From NCBI RefSeq assembly GCF_900090265.1, contig NZ_LT607752.1, positions 5,586,001-5,650,000 of the forward strand: a stretch of DNA of 64,000 nucleotides. Reading direction: 5' to 3'. This document shows, one piece after another, positions 30,467-38,431 of the stretch. Origin of the DNA: Micromonospora rifamycinica. GTDB lineage: Bacteria; Actinomycetota; Actinomycetes; Mycobacteriales; Micromonosporaceae. Position numbers and translations under genes: made by a program. The notes under the pieces were generated by a model that had not been told where the DNA came from, made no database searches, and saw only the letters and a list, made by a program, of their open reading frames with translations. The first letter of the stretch is position 1. Each line of letters begins with the position of its first letter.

Positions 30467-33400
30467 GTGACCCCGACGACGGTGGCCCGGGAGGCGTCCC
30501 CGCTGCCCGTCCGGCCCGGCCAGCCCGTCCGGCCGCCCGCGCCGGACTGGCGGCGGCAGGTGCCGAGGATGTTCGCGTCGCTGCTGTGGTTCGTCGCCGC
30601 GATCTGCGCGCTGGCGGCGGTGAGCAGCGCGGCCAACGCCGAGTTCCAGCCGGTCCGCAGCACCATCGACACGTTGCTGGTGCCGGCCCCCGCCAACCTG
30701 GCGTACGCCGTCTTCCTCGGCACCCTCGCCGCGGCGGTGCTGCGTCGCAAGCGGCTGGCGTACTGGGTGCTGGTCGTCTACCTCATCCTCAGCCTGGTCG
30801 TCGGCGTGCTGACCGGCCTGCTGCTGGTGACCGTCGGCGCGGACCGGCTCACCGACGACGCCGGCCGACGGCTGTTCACCCTGGTCGAGACCGTCGGCGT
30901 CTGGGTGGGGATCGGCTTCGCCGCCGTCGCGCTGGCGCTGCTGCGGGCCGCCCGACGGGAGTTCTACGCCCGGGTCCGCAGCGGCAGCACCCGACGCGCC
31001 CTCGGGGTGTTCTTCGGCCTCGCCACGGCGGCCGTCGGGCTGGGCTACCTGCTGCTCACCGCCGTGCCCGGCAGCCTGCACAGCTGGCTGGACCGGGTCG
31101 GGTACGCCATCGAGAAGGTCTTCGGCGGCGCGATCACCCTGGACGTCACCCGGCAGGGTCAGGCCCCCGGCTGGGTCAACCTGCTGCTCGGCGGGATGGG
31201 CGCGGTGGCCTTCCTGGCCGGCCTGTTCACCCTGCTGCGCTCGCAGCGCGCCGCCGCCGTGCTGCACCCCGACGAGGAGCAGCGGATCCGGGAGCTGCTG
31301 GCCCGCTACGGCGACCGGGATTCGCTCGGCTACTTCGCCACCCGGCGGGACAAGGCGGCGATCTTCTCGGCCAGCGGGAAGGCGGCGCTGACCTACCGGG
31401 TGGTCAACGGGGTGAGCCTGGCCAGCGGCGACCCGGTCGGCGACCCGGAGGCGTGGGGCCCGGCGATCACCGCCTGGCTGGACCAGGCCCGGGAGTACGC
31501 CTGGACCCCGGCGGTGATGGGGGCCAGCGAGATCGGCGCGCGGGCCTACCACCGGCACGGGCTGAAGGTGCTGCAACTGGGCGACGAGGCGATTCTGCTG
31601 GCCCGGGAGTTCGACCTGGGCGGGCGGGACATGCGGCCGGTCCGGCAGGCGGTGCACCGGGCCGAGCGGGCCGGGTACACCGCCGCCGTCCGCCGGCACG
31701 CCGACATCCCGCCGGCCGACCTGGCTGACCTCGCCGCGCTGGCTACCCGCTGGCGGGACACCGAACACGAGCGCGGCTTCTCGATGGCGCTGGGCCGGCT
31801 CGGCGACCCGGCCGACGGCGACTGTGTGCTGGTCGAGGCCAGGGACGGCAGCGGCCGGGTGCGGGCGCTGCTGTCGCTGAGCCCGTGGGGGGCCGACGGG
31901 TTGTCGCTGGACCTGATGCGCCGGGACCGCACCGCCGACAACGGGGTCACCGAGTTCATGGTGGCCGCGCTGCTCGGTGCCGCCCCCCGGCTGGGCGTCG
32001 AGCGGGTGTCGTTGAACTTCGCCGTGTTCCGGTCGGTCTTCGAGCAGGGCGCGCGGATCGGCGCCGGCCCGGTGATCCGGTTGTGGCGGCGTACCCTGCT
32101 GTTCTTTTCCCGCTGGTGGCAGTTGGAGTCGCTGTACCTGTCCAACGCCAAGTACCAGCCGCACTGGACGCCCCGCTACCTGTGCTTCGGCGAGCGGCGG
32201 GAGCTGGCCCGGGTGGGGCTGGCCGCCGCGGTCGCGGAGGGCTTCCTGGCGTTGCCCGGTGGCCGGCCGTCCCCGCTGCACGGGGTGCCCCCGGCCGGGG
32301 GCGGGGTGGGTTTCGTGCCGCCGGACGCCGGTGCGGTGCAGGCGGTCAGCCCGGAACCGGCCCGCGAGCAGCTTCCCGAGCAGGTCCGGGTCCGGCGGGC
32401 GAAGCTGGACCGGCTGCGGGCACAGGGCGTCGAGGCGTACCCGGTGGGGTGGCCGCGGACCGACGACTGCGCGGCGGTGCGGCGGCGGCACGCCGGGCTG
32501 GCCCCGGACACCGGGACCGGGGAGACGGTCTCGGTGGCCGGGCGGGTGCTGCTGGTCCGCGACCACGGCCGGATCTGCTTCGTCACCGTCCGTGACGGCA
32601 GCGGCGACCTGCAACTGGTGCTGGAGAAGGAGCTGGACCGGTGGCGGGCCACCGTCGACATCGGTGACCACGTCGGCGCGACCGGCGAGGTGTACGCCAC
32701 CCGGCGCGGCGAGGTGTCGGTCCGGGTGGCCGACTGGCGGCTCACCGCCAAGTGCCTGCGCCCGCTGCCGGACAAGCACCACGGCCTGGCCGACCCGGAG
32801 GCGCGGGTCCGCCGCCGCTACCTGGACCTGGCGATCAACCCGCAGGCGCGGGAGCTGCTGCGGGCGCGCAGCGCCACCCTGACCAGCCTGCGGCGGACCC
32901 TGGTGTCGCGGGACTTCCTGGAGGTGGAGACGCCGATCCTGCAACGGGTGCACGGCGGTGCCAACGCCCGCCCGTTCGTCACCCACAGCAACGCCTACGA
33001 CCTGCGGTTGACCCTGCGGATCGCCCCCGAGCTGTATCTCAAGCGGCTCGCGGTGGGCGGTGTCGAGCGGGTCTACGAGCTGGGCCGGGTGTTCCGCAAC
33101 GAGGGCGTCGACTTCAGCCACAACCCGGAGTTCACCGTGCTGGAGGCGTACCAGGCGTACGCCGACTACCACGACATGCGGGAGCTGGCCCGGGAGTTGA
33201 TCGTGGCGGCGGGGGTGGCGGTGCACGGCGCTCCGCTGGCCCGTCGACCCGACACCGGTGAGCTGGTGGACATCGGCGGGCCGTGGCCGGTGCACACCGT
33301 GCACGGGGCGGTCTCCGCCGCGCTGGGCGAGGAGGTCACGGTCGACACCGACGTCGCCGCCCTGCGCCGCCTCGCCGATGCGGCCCGGGTGCCGTACGAC

Positions 33401-33826
33401 CCGGCCTGGCAGCGCGCCGAGCTGCTGTCGGAGCTGTACGAGCGGCTCGTCGAGGCGGCCACCGACCTGCCCACCTTCTATCTGGACTTCCCGACCGAGG
33501 TCTCGCCGCTGACCCGCCAGCACCGGGCCGATCCCCGGTTGGCCGAGCGGTGGGACCTGGTGGCGTTCGGGATGGAGCTGGGCACCGCGTACTCGGAGCT
33601 GGTCGACCCGACCGAGCAGCGACGGCGGTTGACCGCCCAGTCGCTGAAGGCGGCCGGCGGTGACCCGGAGGCGATGGAGCTGGACGAGGACTTCCTCACC
33701 GCGCTGGAGTACGCGATGCCGCCGACCGGTGGTCTGGGGCTGGGCGTGGACCGGCTGGTGATGCTGCTGACCGGCCGGTCCATCCGGGAGACCCTGCCGT
33801 TCCCGATGGTCCGCGAGTCCTCGTGA
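30467..33826 (+). CDS. lysX: LysX: lysyl-phosphatidylglycerol synthase fused to lysyl-tRNA synthetase
   Basis: A 1119-residue fusion. Residues 1-250 hold about six membrane helices. A cytoplasmic MprF-type aminoacyltransferase domain follows to about 620 (for example RDSLGYFATRRDKAAIFS and LSLDLMRRD). The C-terminal part (about 640-1119) is a class II LysRS: an OB fold, the RRRYLDLAINPQ motif 1 region, FRNEGVDFSHNPEFTVLE (motif 2) and GLGLGVDRLVMLLTGRSIRETLPFP (motif 3). It charges tRNA with lysine and transfers it to phosphatidylglycerol, lowering surface negative charge and protecting against cationic peptides, as shown for mycobacterial LysX. GTG 30467 follows GGGAGGGAGG. The next gene overlaps by 4 bp. 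Confidence 0.95.
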   Translation: MTPTTVAREASPLPVRPGQPVRPPAPDWRRQVPRMFASLLWFVAAICALAAVSSAANAEFQPVRSTIDTLLVPAPANLAYAVFLGTLAAAVLRRKRLAYWVLVVYLILSLVVGVLTGLLLVTVGADRLTDDAGRRLFTLVETVGVWVGIGFAAVALALLRAARREFYARVRSGSTRRALGVFFGLATAAVGLGYLLLTAVPGSLHSWLDRVGYAIEKVFGGAITLDVTRQGQAPGWVNLLLGGMGAVAFLAGLFTLLRSQRAAAVLHPDEEQRIRELLARYGDRDSLGYFATRRDKAAIFSASGKAALTYRVVNGVSLASGDPVGDPEAWGPAITAWLDQAREYAWTPAVMGASEIGARAYHRHGLKVLQLGDEAILLAREFDLGGRDMRPVRQAVHRAERAGYTAAVRRHADIPPADLADLAALATRWRDTEHERGFSMALGRLGDPADGDCVLVEARDGSGRVRALLSLSPWGADGLSLDLMRRDRTADNGVTEFMVAALLGAAPRLGVERVSLNFAVFRSVFEQGARIGAGPVIRLWRRTLLFFSRWWQLESLYLSNAKYQPHWTPRYLCFGERRELARVGLAAAVAEGFLALPGGRPSPLHGVPPAGGGVGFVPPDAGAVQAVSPEPAREQLPEQVRVRRAKLDRLRAQGVEAYPVGWPRTDDCAAVRRRHAGLAPDTGTGETVSVAGRVLLVRDHGRICFVTVRDGSGDLQLVLEKELDRWRATVDIGDHVGATGEVYATRRGEVSVRVADWRLTAKCLRPLPDKHHGLADPEARVRRRYLDLAINPQARELLRARSATLTSLRRTLVSRDFLEVETPILQRVHGGANARPFVTHSNAYDLRLTLRIAPELYLKRLAVGGVERVYELGRVFRNEGVDFSHNPEFTVLEAYQAYADYHDMRELARELIVAAGVAVHGAPLARRPDTGELVDIGGPWPVHTVHGAVSAALGEEVTVDTDVAALRRLADAARVPYDPAWQRAELLSELYERLVEAATDLPTFYLDFPTEVSPLTRQHRADPRLAERWDLVAFGMELGTAYSELVDPTEQRRRLTAQSLKAAGGDPEAMELDEDFLTALEYAMPPTGGLGLGVDRLVMLLTGRSIRETLPFPMVRESS

Positions 33827-34548
33827 GCCGCCCCCGCCCGCACTCTGACCCGGACCCGGCGTCCGGGTCGGCGGGCCGTGCGGGCGACGGGCACCGGGCC
33901 GCCCGGACCGGGGCGGCGGTGGCGTTGCTGGCGGCGGCGGTCTGCTACGCCTCCTGGCTGCTCGCCCCGGTGCTCAATCCGGGGCTGCGGCCGGTGCGGA
34001 GCTACCTGAGCGAGCTGGCCGCGCGGGACCAGCCGTACCACCTGTTCTTCCAGCTCGGCGACGTGGTGACCGGGCTCTGTGCGGTGGTGGCCGGGGTGCT
34101 GCTGGGCCGGGTGGCCCGGGAGGTGCCCCGGGTGGCCCGCTGGGGGCTGGTGGTCTTCGGGGTGGCGACCGCCGTGGACGGCGGCTGGACCACGATGGAC
34201 TGCGCCCCGTCGGTGGACGCCCGCTGCGCGCGGCTGGAGGAGCTGGGTGAGCTGTCCTGGCGGCACCAGGCGCACACCGTCACCTCGTCGGTGGCGGTGG
34301 CCGGGGCGTTGCTCTCCCTGGTGGCGCTGCTCGCCGTGCTGCGCGGCCCGGCCCGCCGCCGGACCGGCCTGGTGGTGGCGGTGGTGCTGGCGGTCGGCAC
34401 GGTCGGGACGCTGGTCGCCTCGGTCCACCCGGGGTACGGGCTGGGCCTGTGGCAGCGGACCCAGCTGGCCGGGCTGTCCGGCTGGCTGCTGCTGGCCGCC
34501 GCCGTCGCCCTCCGGGGGACCGGCTCCCGCCCGGAGCGGTCCCGGTGA
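33823..34548 (+). CDS. DUF998 family membrane protein
   Basis: A 241-residue protein with about six membrane helices: VALLAAAVCYASWLLAPVL, a second around FQLGDVVTGLCAVVAGVLL, then RWGLVVFGVATAVDG, two in the 145-195 region and a last helix ending LSGWLLLAAAVAL. The N-terminal P-V-x-S-Y-L-S-E-L-A and the D-C-A-P segment fit DUF998. The GTG start lies in a GTGA overlap with lysX and the end overlaps the next gene in the same way, so the three form one transcript. Function unknown; the linkage suggests a membrane role alongside LysX. Confidence 0.82.
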   Translation: MSRPRPHSDPDPASGSAGRAGDGHRAARTGAAVALLAAAVCYASWLLAPVLNPGLRPVRSYLSELAARDQPYHLFFQLGDVVTGLCAVVAGVLLGRVAREVPRVARWGLVVFGVATAVDGGWTTMDCAPSVDARCARLEELGELSWRHQAHTVTSSVAVAGALLSLVALLAVLRGPARRRTGLVVAVVLAVGTVGTLVASVHPGYGLGLWQRTQLAGLSGWLLLAAAVALRGTGSRPERSR

Positions 34549-35453
34549 CCGGCCCACCCGCCGACCGGCCCGCCGCCGGCGCCGACCGGGCGGTCCGGCC
34601 CGCGGCCCACGACGACCGGGCGGCCCGGGCCGGCGGGCCGGGGGTGCTGCTCTGCCCGGGGATGGGGGAGGGGGCGTCGACCTGGGACCGGCTGGTCCCG
34701 CTGCTGACCGCCGCCGGCTGCCGGGTACGCCGGCTGGACCGGCCGGACGACGGCCGGGTGCCCACCCTCACCACCGAGCTGGGCCGGATCGACGTGGCCG
34801 TCGCCGAGCTGGGCCGGATCGACGTGGCCGTCGCGGGGCTGGGCCGGCCGGTGCTGGTGGCGCACTCGGCGGCGGCGTTGCCCGCCGAGGCGTACGCCCG
34901 GCGGCATCCGGGCCGGCTGGCCGGGCTGGTGCTGGTGGATCCGAGCCTGGTGGATCCGGGCGGGGCGACGCGGTGGGGGTGGTGGTCGGCGCGGTCGGCC
35001 GGCGCGGCGGCGGCGCTCGCCCCGGTGCTGGCCGGAGGGCTCGACCGGTCCGGGCTGGCCCGTCGGTGCGGCCCGTGGGCGTGGCGGCGGGCGGTGCACC
35101 GGATGAGCGTCCGGCCGCCCGACCCGGCGTCGGCGGTGCCGTGGGGTTCGGGGGCGGTGCTGGTGGGGGCGTTGACGCAGTGGCTGGCGCATTCGGCGGT
35201 GGCGGCGGAGCTGCTGGCGTTGCGGGCGGTGACACCCGCGCCGGTGCTCCCGGTGCGGGTGCTGACCGCGCTCGGCGACGTGACCACCCCGGCGGGCCGG
35301 GCGGCGTGGCGGGTCGGGCACGCCCGGTTGGCGGCGAGCTTCCCGGCCGGTCGGCAGGAGGTGTTCCGGGATGCCCGGCACCTGGTGCACGTGGACCAGC
35401 CGGCGGTGGTGGCCGCCGCGGTCGCGGCCGTCCGGCGTGACAGCGGGTCCTAG
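34545..35453 (+). CDS. Alpha/beta hydrolase with atypical nucleophile elbow
   Basis: A 302-residue protein. An Ala/Arg-rich N-terminal 35 residues precede the fold: VLLCPGMGEGASTWDRLVPLL (oxyanion region), then VLVAHSAAALPAEAYARRHP as the nucleophile elbow, LVLVDPSL, and a late acid/His region ending DARHLVHVDQP (His at about 284). The elbow reads A-H-S-A-A instead of G-x-S-x-G. A 30-bp exact tandem duplication (34776-34835) repeats ELGRIDVAVA just before the elbow. Third gene of the lysX transcript. Possible esterase or lipid hydrolase, substrate unknown. Confidence 0.8.
   Translation: MTGPPADRPAAGADRAVRPAAHDDRAARAGGPGVLLCPGMGEGASTWDRLVPLLTAAGCRVRRLDRPDDGRVPTLTTELGRIDVAVAELGRIDVAVAGLGRPVLVAHSAAALPAEAYARRHPGRLAGLVLVDPSLVDPGGATRWGWWSARSAGAAAALAPVLAGGLDRSGLARRCGPWAWRRAVHRMSVRPPDPASAVPWGSGAVLVGALTQWLAHSAVAAELLALRAVTPAPVLPVRVLTALGDVTTPAGRAAWRVGHARLAASFPAGRQEVFRDARHLVHVDQPAVVAAAVAAVRRDSGS
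34776..34835 (+). repeat. 30-bp in-frame tandem duplication inside the hydrolase gene
   Basis: Two adjacent 30-bp units starting GAGCTGGGCCGGATCGACGT differ only in the last base. They add a second ELGRIDVAVA decapeptide without breaking the frame. Near-identity suggests a recent slippage event. Confidence 0.9.
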
Positions 35454-35456
35454 TCT
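35451..35456 (+). promoter_or_regulatory. -10 hexamer overlapping a stop codon; probable leaderless start
   Basis: TAGTCT begins with the TAG stop of the hydrolase gene and ends 7 bp before the GTG at 35464, the layout of a leaderless promoter. Confidence 0.45.
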
Positions 35457-35463
35457 GGGGCGC

Positions 35464-35769
35464 GTGTCGGGGCTGCGGGTGGTGACGGGTCTGTGGGCGT
35501 ACGCGCTCGTCGGGCTGACGTTGCTCGCGGACCGGCCGGGCGACCTGCTGGCCGGGGCGGCGGTGGTGGCCGCGCTGCTGCTGGTCGCCCTGCTGGCGGC
35601 CCGGCCCCGGCCGGCGGTCGGGTCGGGCGGCGGTCGGCGGCAGGCGGTCGGGTTACGGGCCCGGCGTCGGGACGTGCCCCGCCAGGTCGATCCGGACGCG
35701 CCGGGTCGGCCGCGTCCCCGGGCACCCGGGGGTTCCCCGCCGGTCGGCTGGTCCCCGGTCGCGGGCTGA
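35464..35769 (+). CDS. Small membrane-anchored protein (DUF6412-like)
   Basis: A 101-residue protein. Residues 1-47 form two closely spaced hydrophobic helices (VVTGLWAYALVGLTLLA and AGAAVVAALLLVALLAA), followed by a basic, Pro-rich cytoplasmic tail with repeated R-x-R elements. This fits the small DUF6412 proteins found immediately upstream of yidC-like genes in Micromonosporaceae; the assignment rests on size and context. GTG start, probably leaderless. It may assist membrane insertion with the next gene. Confidence 0.65.
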   Translation: MSGLRVVTGLWAYALVGLTLLADRPGDLLAGAAVVAALLLVALLAARPRPAVGSGGGRRQAVGLRARRRDVPRQVDPDAPGRPRPRAPGGSPPVGWSPVAG

Positions 35770-35897
35770 TTCCGCGCCCCGCCGACCCCCGACCGGTTCC
35801 GTCGTCATCCGTCGCACTGTGGAGCACCGGCAGCCCTGACGGGCGGCCGGCAGCCGTCCCGTGCGGACCACCGGAATTCGGCCCGAGGGGTTTCATC

Positions 35898-36629
35898 ATG
35901 CTCGCCTTCTCACCTGTGCACGACGCGGCCGCCGCCGCGGGTTCCGTCGTCGGCTGGCTCGCCGAGCTGCTGACGCCGCTGGCCGGCGGGGCCGCCACCG
36001 CCGCCGCGATCGTCGCCTTCACCATCGTCGTCCGCCTGTTGATCTCACCGCTCACCGTCGCCCAGGTCCGCGCGGAGCGGCGTCGCGCGGCGCTCGCCCC
36101 GCAGCTGCGCCAGCTCCAGCAGCGGTACGCGGGCGACCCGGCGACGTTGCAGTCGGAGGTGTTCGCGCTCTACCGCCGGGCCGGGGCGTCGCCGGTGGCG
36201 GGGTGCCTGCCGGCGCTGCTCCAGGCACCGTTCTTCCTGGTCATGTACCGGCTCTTCGGCACCGGTGACGGTGCCGTCGGGCTGCTCGACGCGCGGTTGG
36301 CCGGGGTGCCGCTGGGCTGGCACCTGGGCGACGGGTTGTCGCCGTCGGTGCTGCTGGTCTTCGGGGTGCTGCTGGCGACCCTGGCCGGCCTGGCCACGGT
36401 GCTGTCCCGGCGGGCGGCGGCGTCGGCCGCCGTCCCGGGTGACCAGTCGGGGGCGGCACTGCTGGCCCGGGTGCTGCCGCTGCTGCCGTACGGCACGGTG
36501 CTGCTGGCGTTGGTGGTGCCGTTGGCGGCGGTGCTCTACCTGGTCACCACGACCGGGTGGACGGTCGCCGAGCACGTGCTGCTGCGCCGGCCGCTACCGG
36601 AACCGGTCGAAGCCATCGACGAGCGTTGA
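35898..36629 (+). CDS. yidC: YidC/Oxa1-type membrane insertase paralogue
   Basis: A 243-residue protein with the core five-helix YidC/Oxa1 fold: a first helix (AAAIVAFTIVVRLLISPLTV) with the conserved Arg of the hydrophilic groove, the cytoplasmic coiled coil QVRAERRRAALAPQLRQLQQRYAGD, then LYRRAGASPVAGCLPALLQAPFFLVMYRLF, and two final hydrophobic pairs. It is short and lacks the large periplasmic domain, as expected in Gram-positive bacteria. The main yidC of actinomycetes lies near rnpA and the origin; no such genes are here, so this is probably a second paralogue. GAGGGG is 7 bp before the ATG. The stop overlaps the -35 box of the next promoter. Confidence 0.87.
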   Translation: MLAFSPVHDAAAAAGSVVGWLAELLTPLAGGAATAAAIVAFTIVVRLLISPLTVAQVRAERRRAALAPQLRQLQQRYAGDPATLQSEVFALYRRAGASPVAGCLPALLQAPFFLVMYRLFGTGDGAVGLLDARLAGVPLGWHLGDGLSPSVLLVFGVLLATLAGLATVLSRRAAASAAVPGDQSGAALLARVLPLLPYGTVLLALVVPLAAVLYLVTTTGWTVAEHVLLRRPLPEPVEAIDER

Positions 36630-36690
36630 CAAGTGCGGGGACGGGAGCGTAGAAAACCGCTCAGAGAGCGCTCTCTAAGCTCCCGTCCCC
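36626..36690 (+). promoter_or_regulatory. Promoter, CebR/LacI-type operator and flanking inverted repeat before the GH16 gene
   Basis: TTGACA (36626-36631, overlapping the yidC stop) and TAGAAA (36650-36655) are 18 bp apart. The expected start point is at about 36662, next to AGAGAGCGCTCTCT (36663-36676), a perfect 14-bp palindrome with the GAGCGCTC core of CebR/CelR-type LacI-family operators. A 12-bp inverted repeat, GGGGACGGGAGC (36637-36648) and GCTCCCGTCCCC (36679-36690), encloses promoter and operator and may be the yidC terminator. This predicts sugar-inducible repression of the glucanase. Confidence 0.75.
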
Positions 36691-36708
36691 GATGGAGAGG
36701 CACCCCCG

Positions 36709-38145
36709 ATGAACGCTGTCCCGGCGGCTCCGGTCGCCCCCACCGCCCCGCGCCGGTCCCGTCGCCGGCTCGCCCTGGCGGTCACCCTCGCCGCCGCCAC
36801 CGCGCTGACCGGCGTCTCGGTCGCCGCGCAGGCCGCCGTCCCGACGCCGCCGTCGGGGTGGAGCCTGGTGTGGAGCGACGACTTCACCGGCGCGGCCGGC
36901 ACCCTGCCGTCCTCGGCCAACTGGATCGTCGACACCGGCACCAGCTACCCCGGCGGCCCGGCCAACTGGGGCACCGGCGAGATCCAGACGTACACCGGCA
37001 GCACCGCCAACCTGGCCCACGACGGGTCCGGCAACCTGCGGATCACCCCGCTGCGCGACTCCGGCGGCCGGTGGACCTCGGCCCGGATCGAGACGGTCCG
37101 CACCGACTTCAAGCCGCCGGCCGGCGGGGTGCTGGCGATCGAGGGGCGGATCCAGATGCCCAACGTCACCGGCGCGCAGGCGGCCGGCTACTGGCCGGCG
37201 TTCTGGGCGCTCGGCTCGCCGTACCGGGGCAACTACCAGAACTGGCCGGGCATCGGTGAGATCGACGTGATGGAGAACGTCAACGGGCTCAACCAGGTGT
37301 GGGGCGCGCTGCACTGCGGAGTCGCCCCGGGCGGGCCGTGCAACGAGTTCAGCGGGCTGGGCGCCACCCGGGTCTGCCCCGGCAGCGCCTGCCAGGCCGC
37401 CTTCCACACCTACCGCACCGAGTGGGACACCTCGGTCAGCCCGCAGCAACTGCGCTGGTACGTCGACGGGCAGCTGTTCCACACCGTCACCCAGACCCAG
37501 GTCGGGGCCAGCTACTGGGCGCAGATGACCGGCCACGGCGGCTACTTCCTGCTGCTCAACGTGGCGATGGGCGGCTCCTTCCCGGACGGCGTGGCAGGTG
37601 CCGTCACGCCGACCGGCTCGACCGTCTCCGGCCGGCCGATGGTGGTCGACTACGTCGCGGTCTACCGCCGGGGTGGCGGGTCCACCCCGACGCCGACCCC
37701 CACCACGCCGGCCCCGACCACGCCGCCCCCGTCGGGCACCGTGGACGCCTACTCGACGATCCAGGCCGAGGCGTTCTCGGCGCAGAACGGGGTGGCCGTC
37801 GAGACGTGCGCCGAGGGCGGGCAGAACATCGCCGCGCTGCGCAACGGCGACTGGGCCCGCTACGACAACGTGGACTTCGGCACCAGCGGGCCGCGCGACT
37901 TCCTGGCCCGGGTGGCCTCCGGCGCGGCGGGCGGGGTGAGCGGCCTGGTCGAGGTGCGGCTGGACAGCCCGACCGGCACCCCGATCGGCAGCTTCGCGCT
38001 GGCCAACACCGGAGGCTGGCAGAGCTGGCGGTCGGTGCCCGGCAACGTGTCGGCGGTGACCGGCCGGCACAGCGTCTACCTCACCTTCAGCAGCGGCCAG
38101 CCGGCCGACTTCGTCAACGTCAACTGGTTCACCTTCCGCCGCTGA
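36709..38145 (+). CDS. Secreted GH16 endo-beta-1,3-glucanase-like enzyme with CBM6
   Basis: A 478-residue secreted protein. A signal peptide (about 1-43) has a basic start, a hydrophobic core (LALAVTLAAATALTGVSVAA) and an A-x-A cleavage site. The GH16 domain (about 50-325) has GEIDVMEN, the E-x-D-x-x-E catalytic motif with the extra residue typical of laminarinases, and a final V-V-D-Y-V-A-V-Y strand. A Pro/Thr linker leads to a CBM6-like module (about 350-478) with YSTIQAEAFS and WARYDNVDF. Expected action: cleaving beta-1,3-glucans such as laminarin or fungal wall glucan. GGAGAGG precedes the ATG. The CebR-type operator predicts induction by oligosaccharide. Confidence 0.92.
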   Translation: MNAVPAAPVAPTAPRRSRRRLALAVTLAAATALTGVSVAAQAAVPTPPSGWSLVWSDDFTGAAGTLPSSANWIVDTGTSYPGGPANWGTGEIQTYTGSTANLAHDGSGNLRITPLRDSGGRWTSARIETVRTDFKPPAGGVLAIEGRIQMPNVTGAQAAGYWPAFWALGSPYRGNYQNWPGIGEIDVMENVNGLNQVWGALHCGVAPGGPCNEFSGLGATRVCPGSACQAAFHTYRTEWDTSVSPQQLRWYVDGQLFHTVTQTQVGASYWAQMTGHGGYFLLLNVAMGGSFPDGVAGAVTPTGSTVSGRPMVVDYVAVYRRGGGSTPTPTPTTPAPTTPPPSGTVDAYSTIQAEAFSAQNGVAVETCAEGGQNIAALRNGDWARYDNVDFGTSGPRDFLARVASGAAGGVSGLVEVRLDSPTGTPIGSFALANTGGWQSWRSVPGNVSAVTGRHSVYLTFSSGQPADFVNVNWFTFRR

Positions 38146-38275
38146 CCGGGCGGTGCGGGGTCCGTGCCGGGGTGCGCGGACCCCGCACCCATGCGCCGGG
38201 CCGGCTCGCGCCCCGGCGACCGCCCGTGCCGGGGTGGTCGGGAGGCGGCGGGGAGCGGGCGGCCGGAACGGGCTC

Positions 38276-38305
38276 TGGACATTAACAGTTAAGAGTCTTA
38301 ATAAT
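38276..38305 (+). promoter_or_regulatory. AT-rich regulated promoter before the GH18 gene
   Basis: TGGACA (38276-38281) and AATAAT (38300-38305) are 18 bp apart. The spacer contains two overlapping palindromes, TTAAC-A-GTTAA (38282-38292) and TTAAGA-G-TCTTAA (38289-38301). This island is strongly AT-rich inside GC-rich DNA, so a specific DNA-binding protein is likely. It is about 127 bp before the start codon. Confidence 0.6.
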
Positions 38306-38431
38306 GAGCGCGGACGTGGACGACCGTGGATCGGTTCCCCGGTCGTCCCGGCGGTCCCACCCCCGGACCGCGCCCCCGGCCCGCGCAGGCGGACCGGTCG
38401 CACCCCCCGCCCCGGTCCCTGGAGGCCACCC

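Noticed and set aside
29330..33523. Very long open frame on the minus strand opposite lysX and part of the ligase gene (about 1400 codons)
   Set aside because: It is a composition artefact of GC-rich codons on the opposite strand: Gly/Arg/Gln/Pro/His-rich, no domain, and it overlaps well-supported genes. Similar antisense frames at 2471-4438, 4832-6556 and 15843-18722 were rejected for the same reason.
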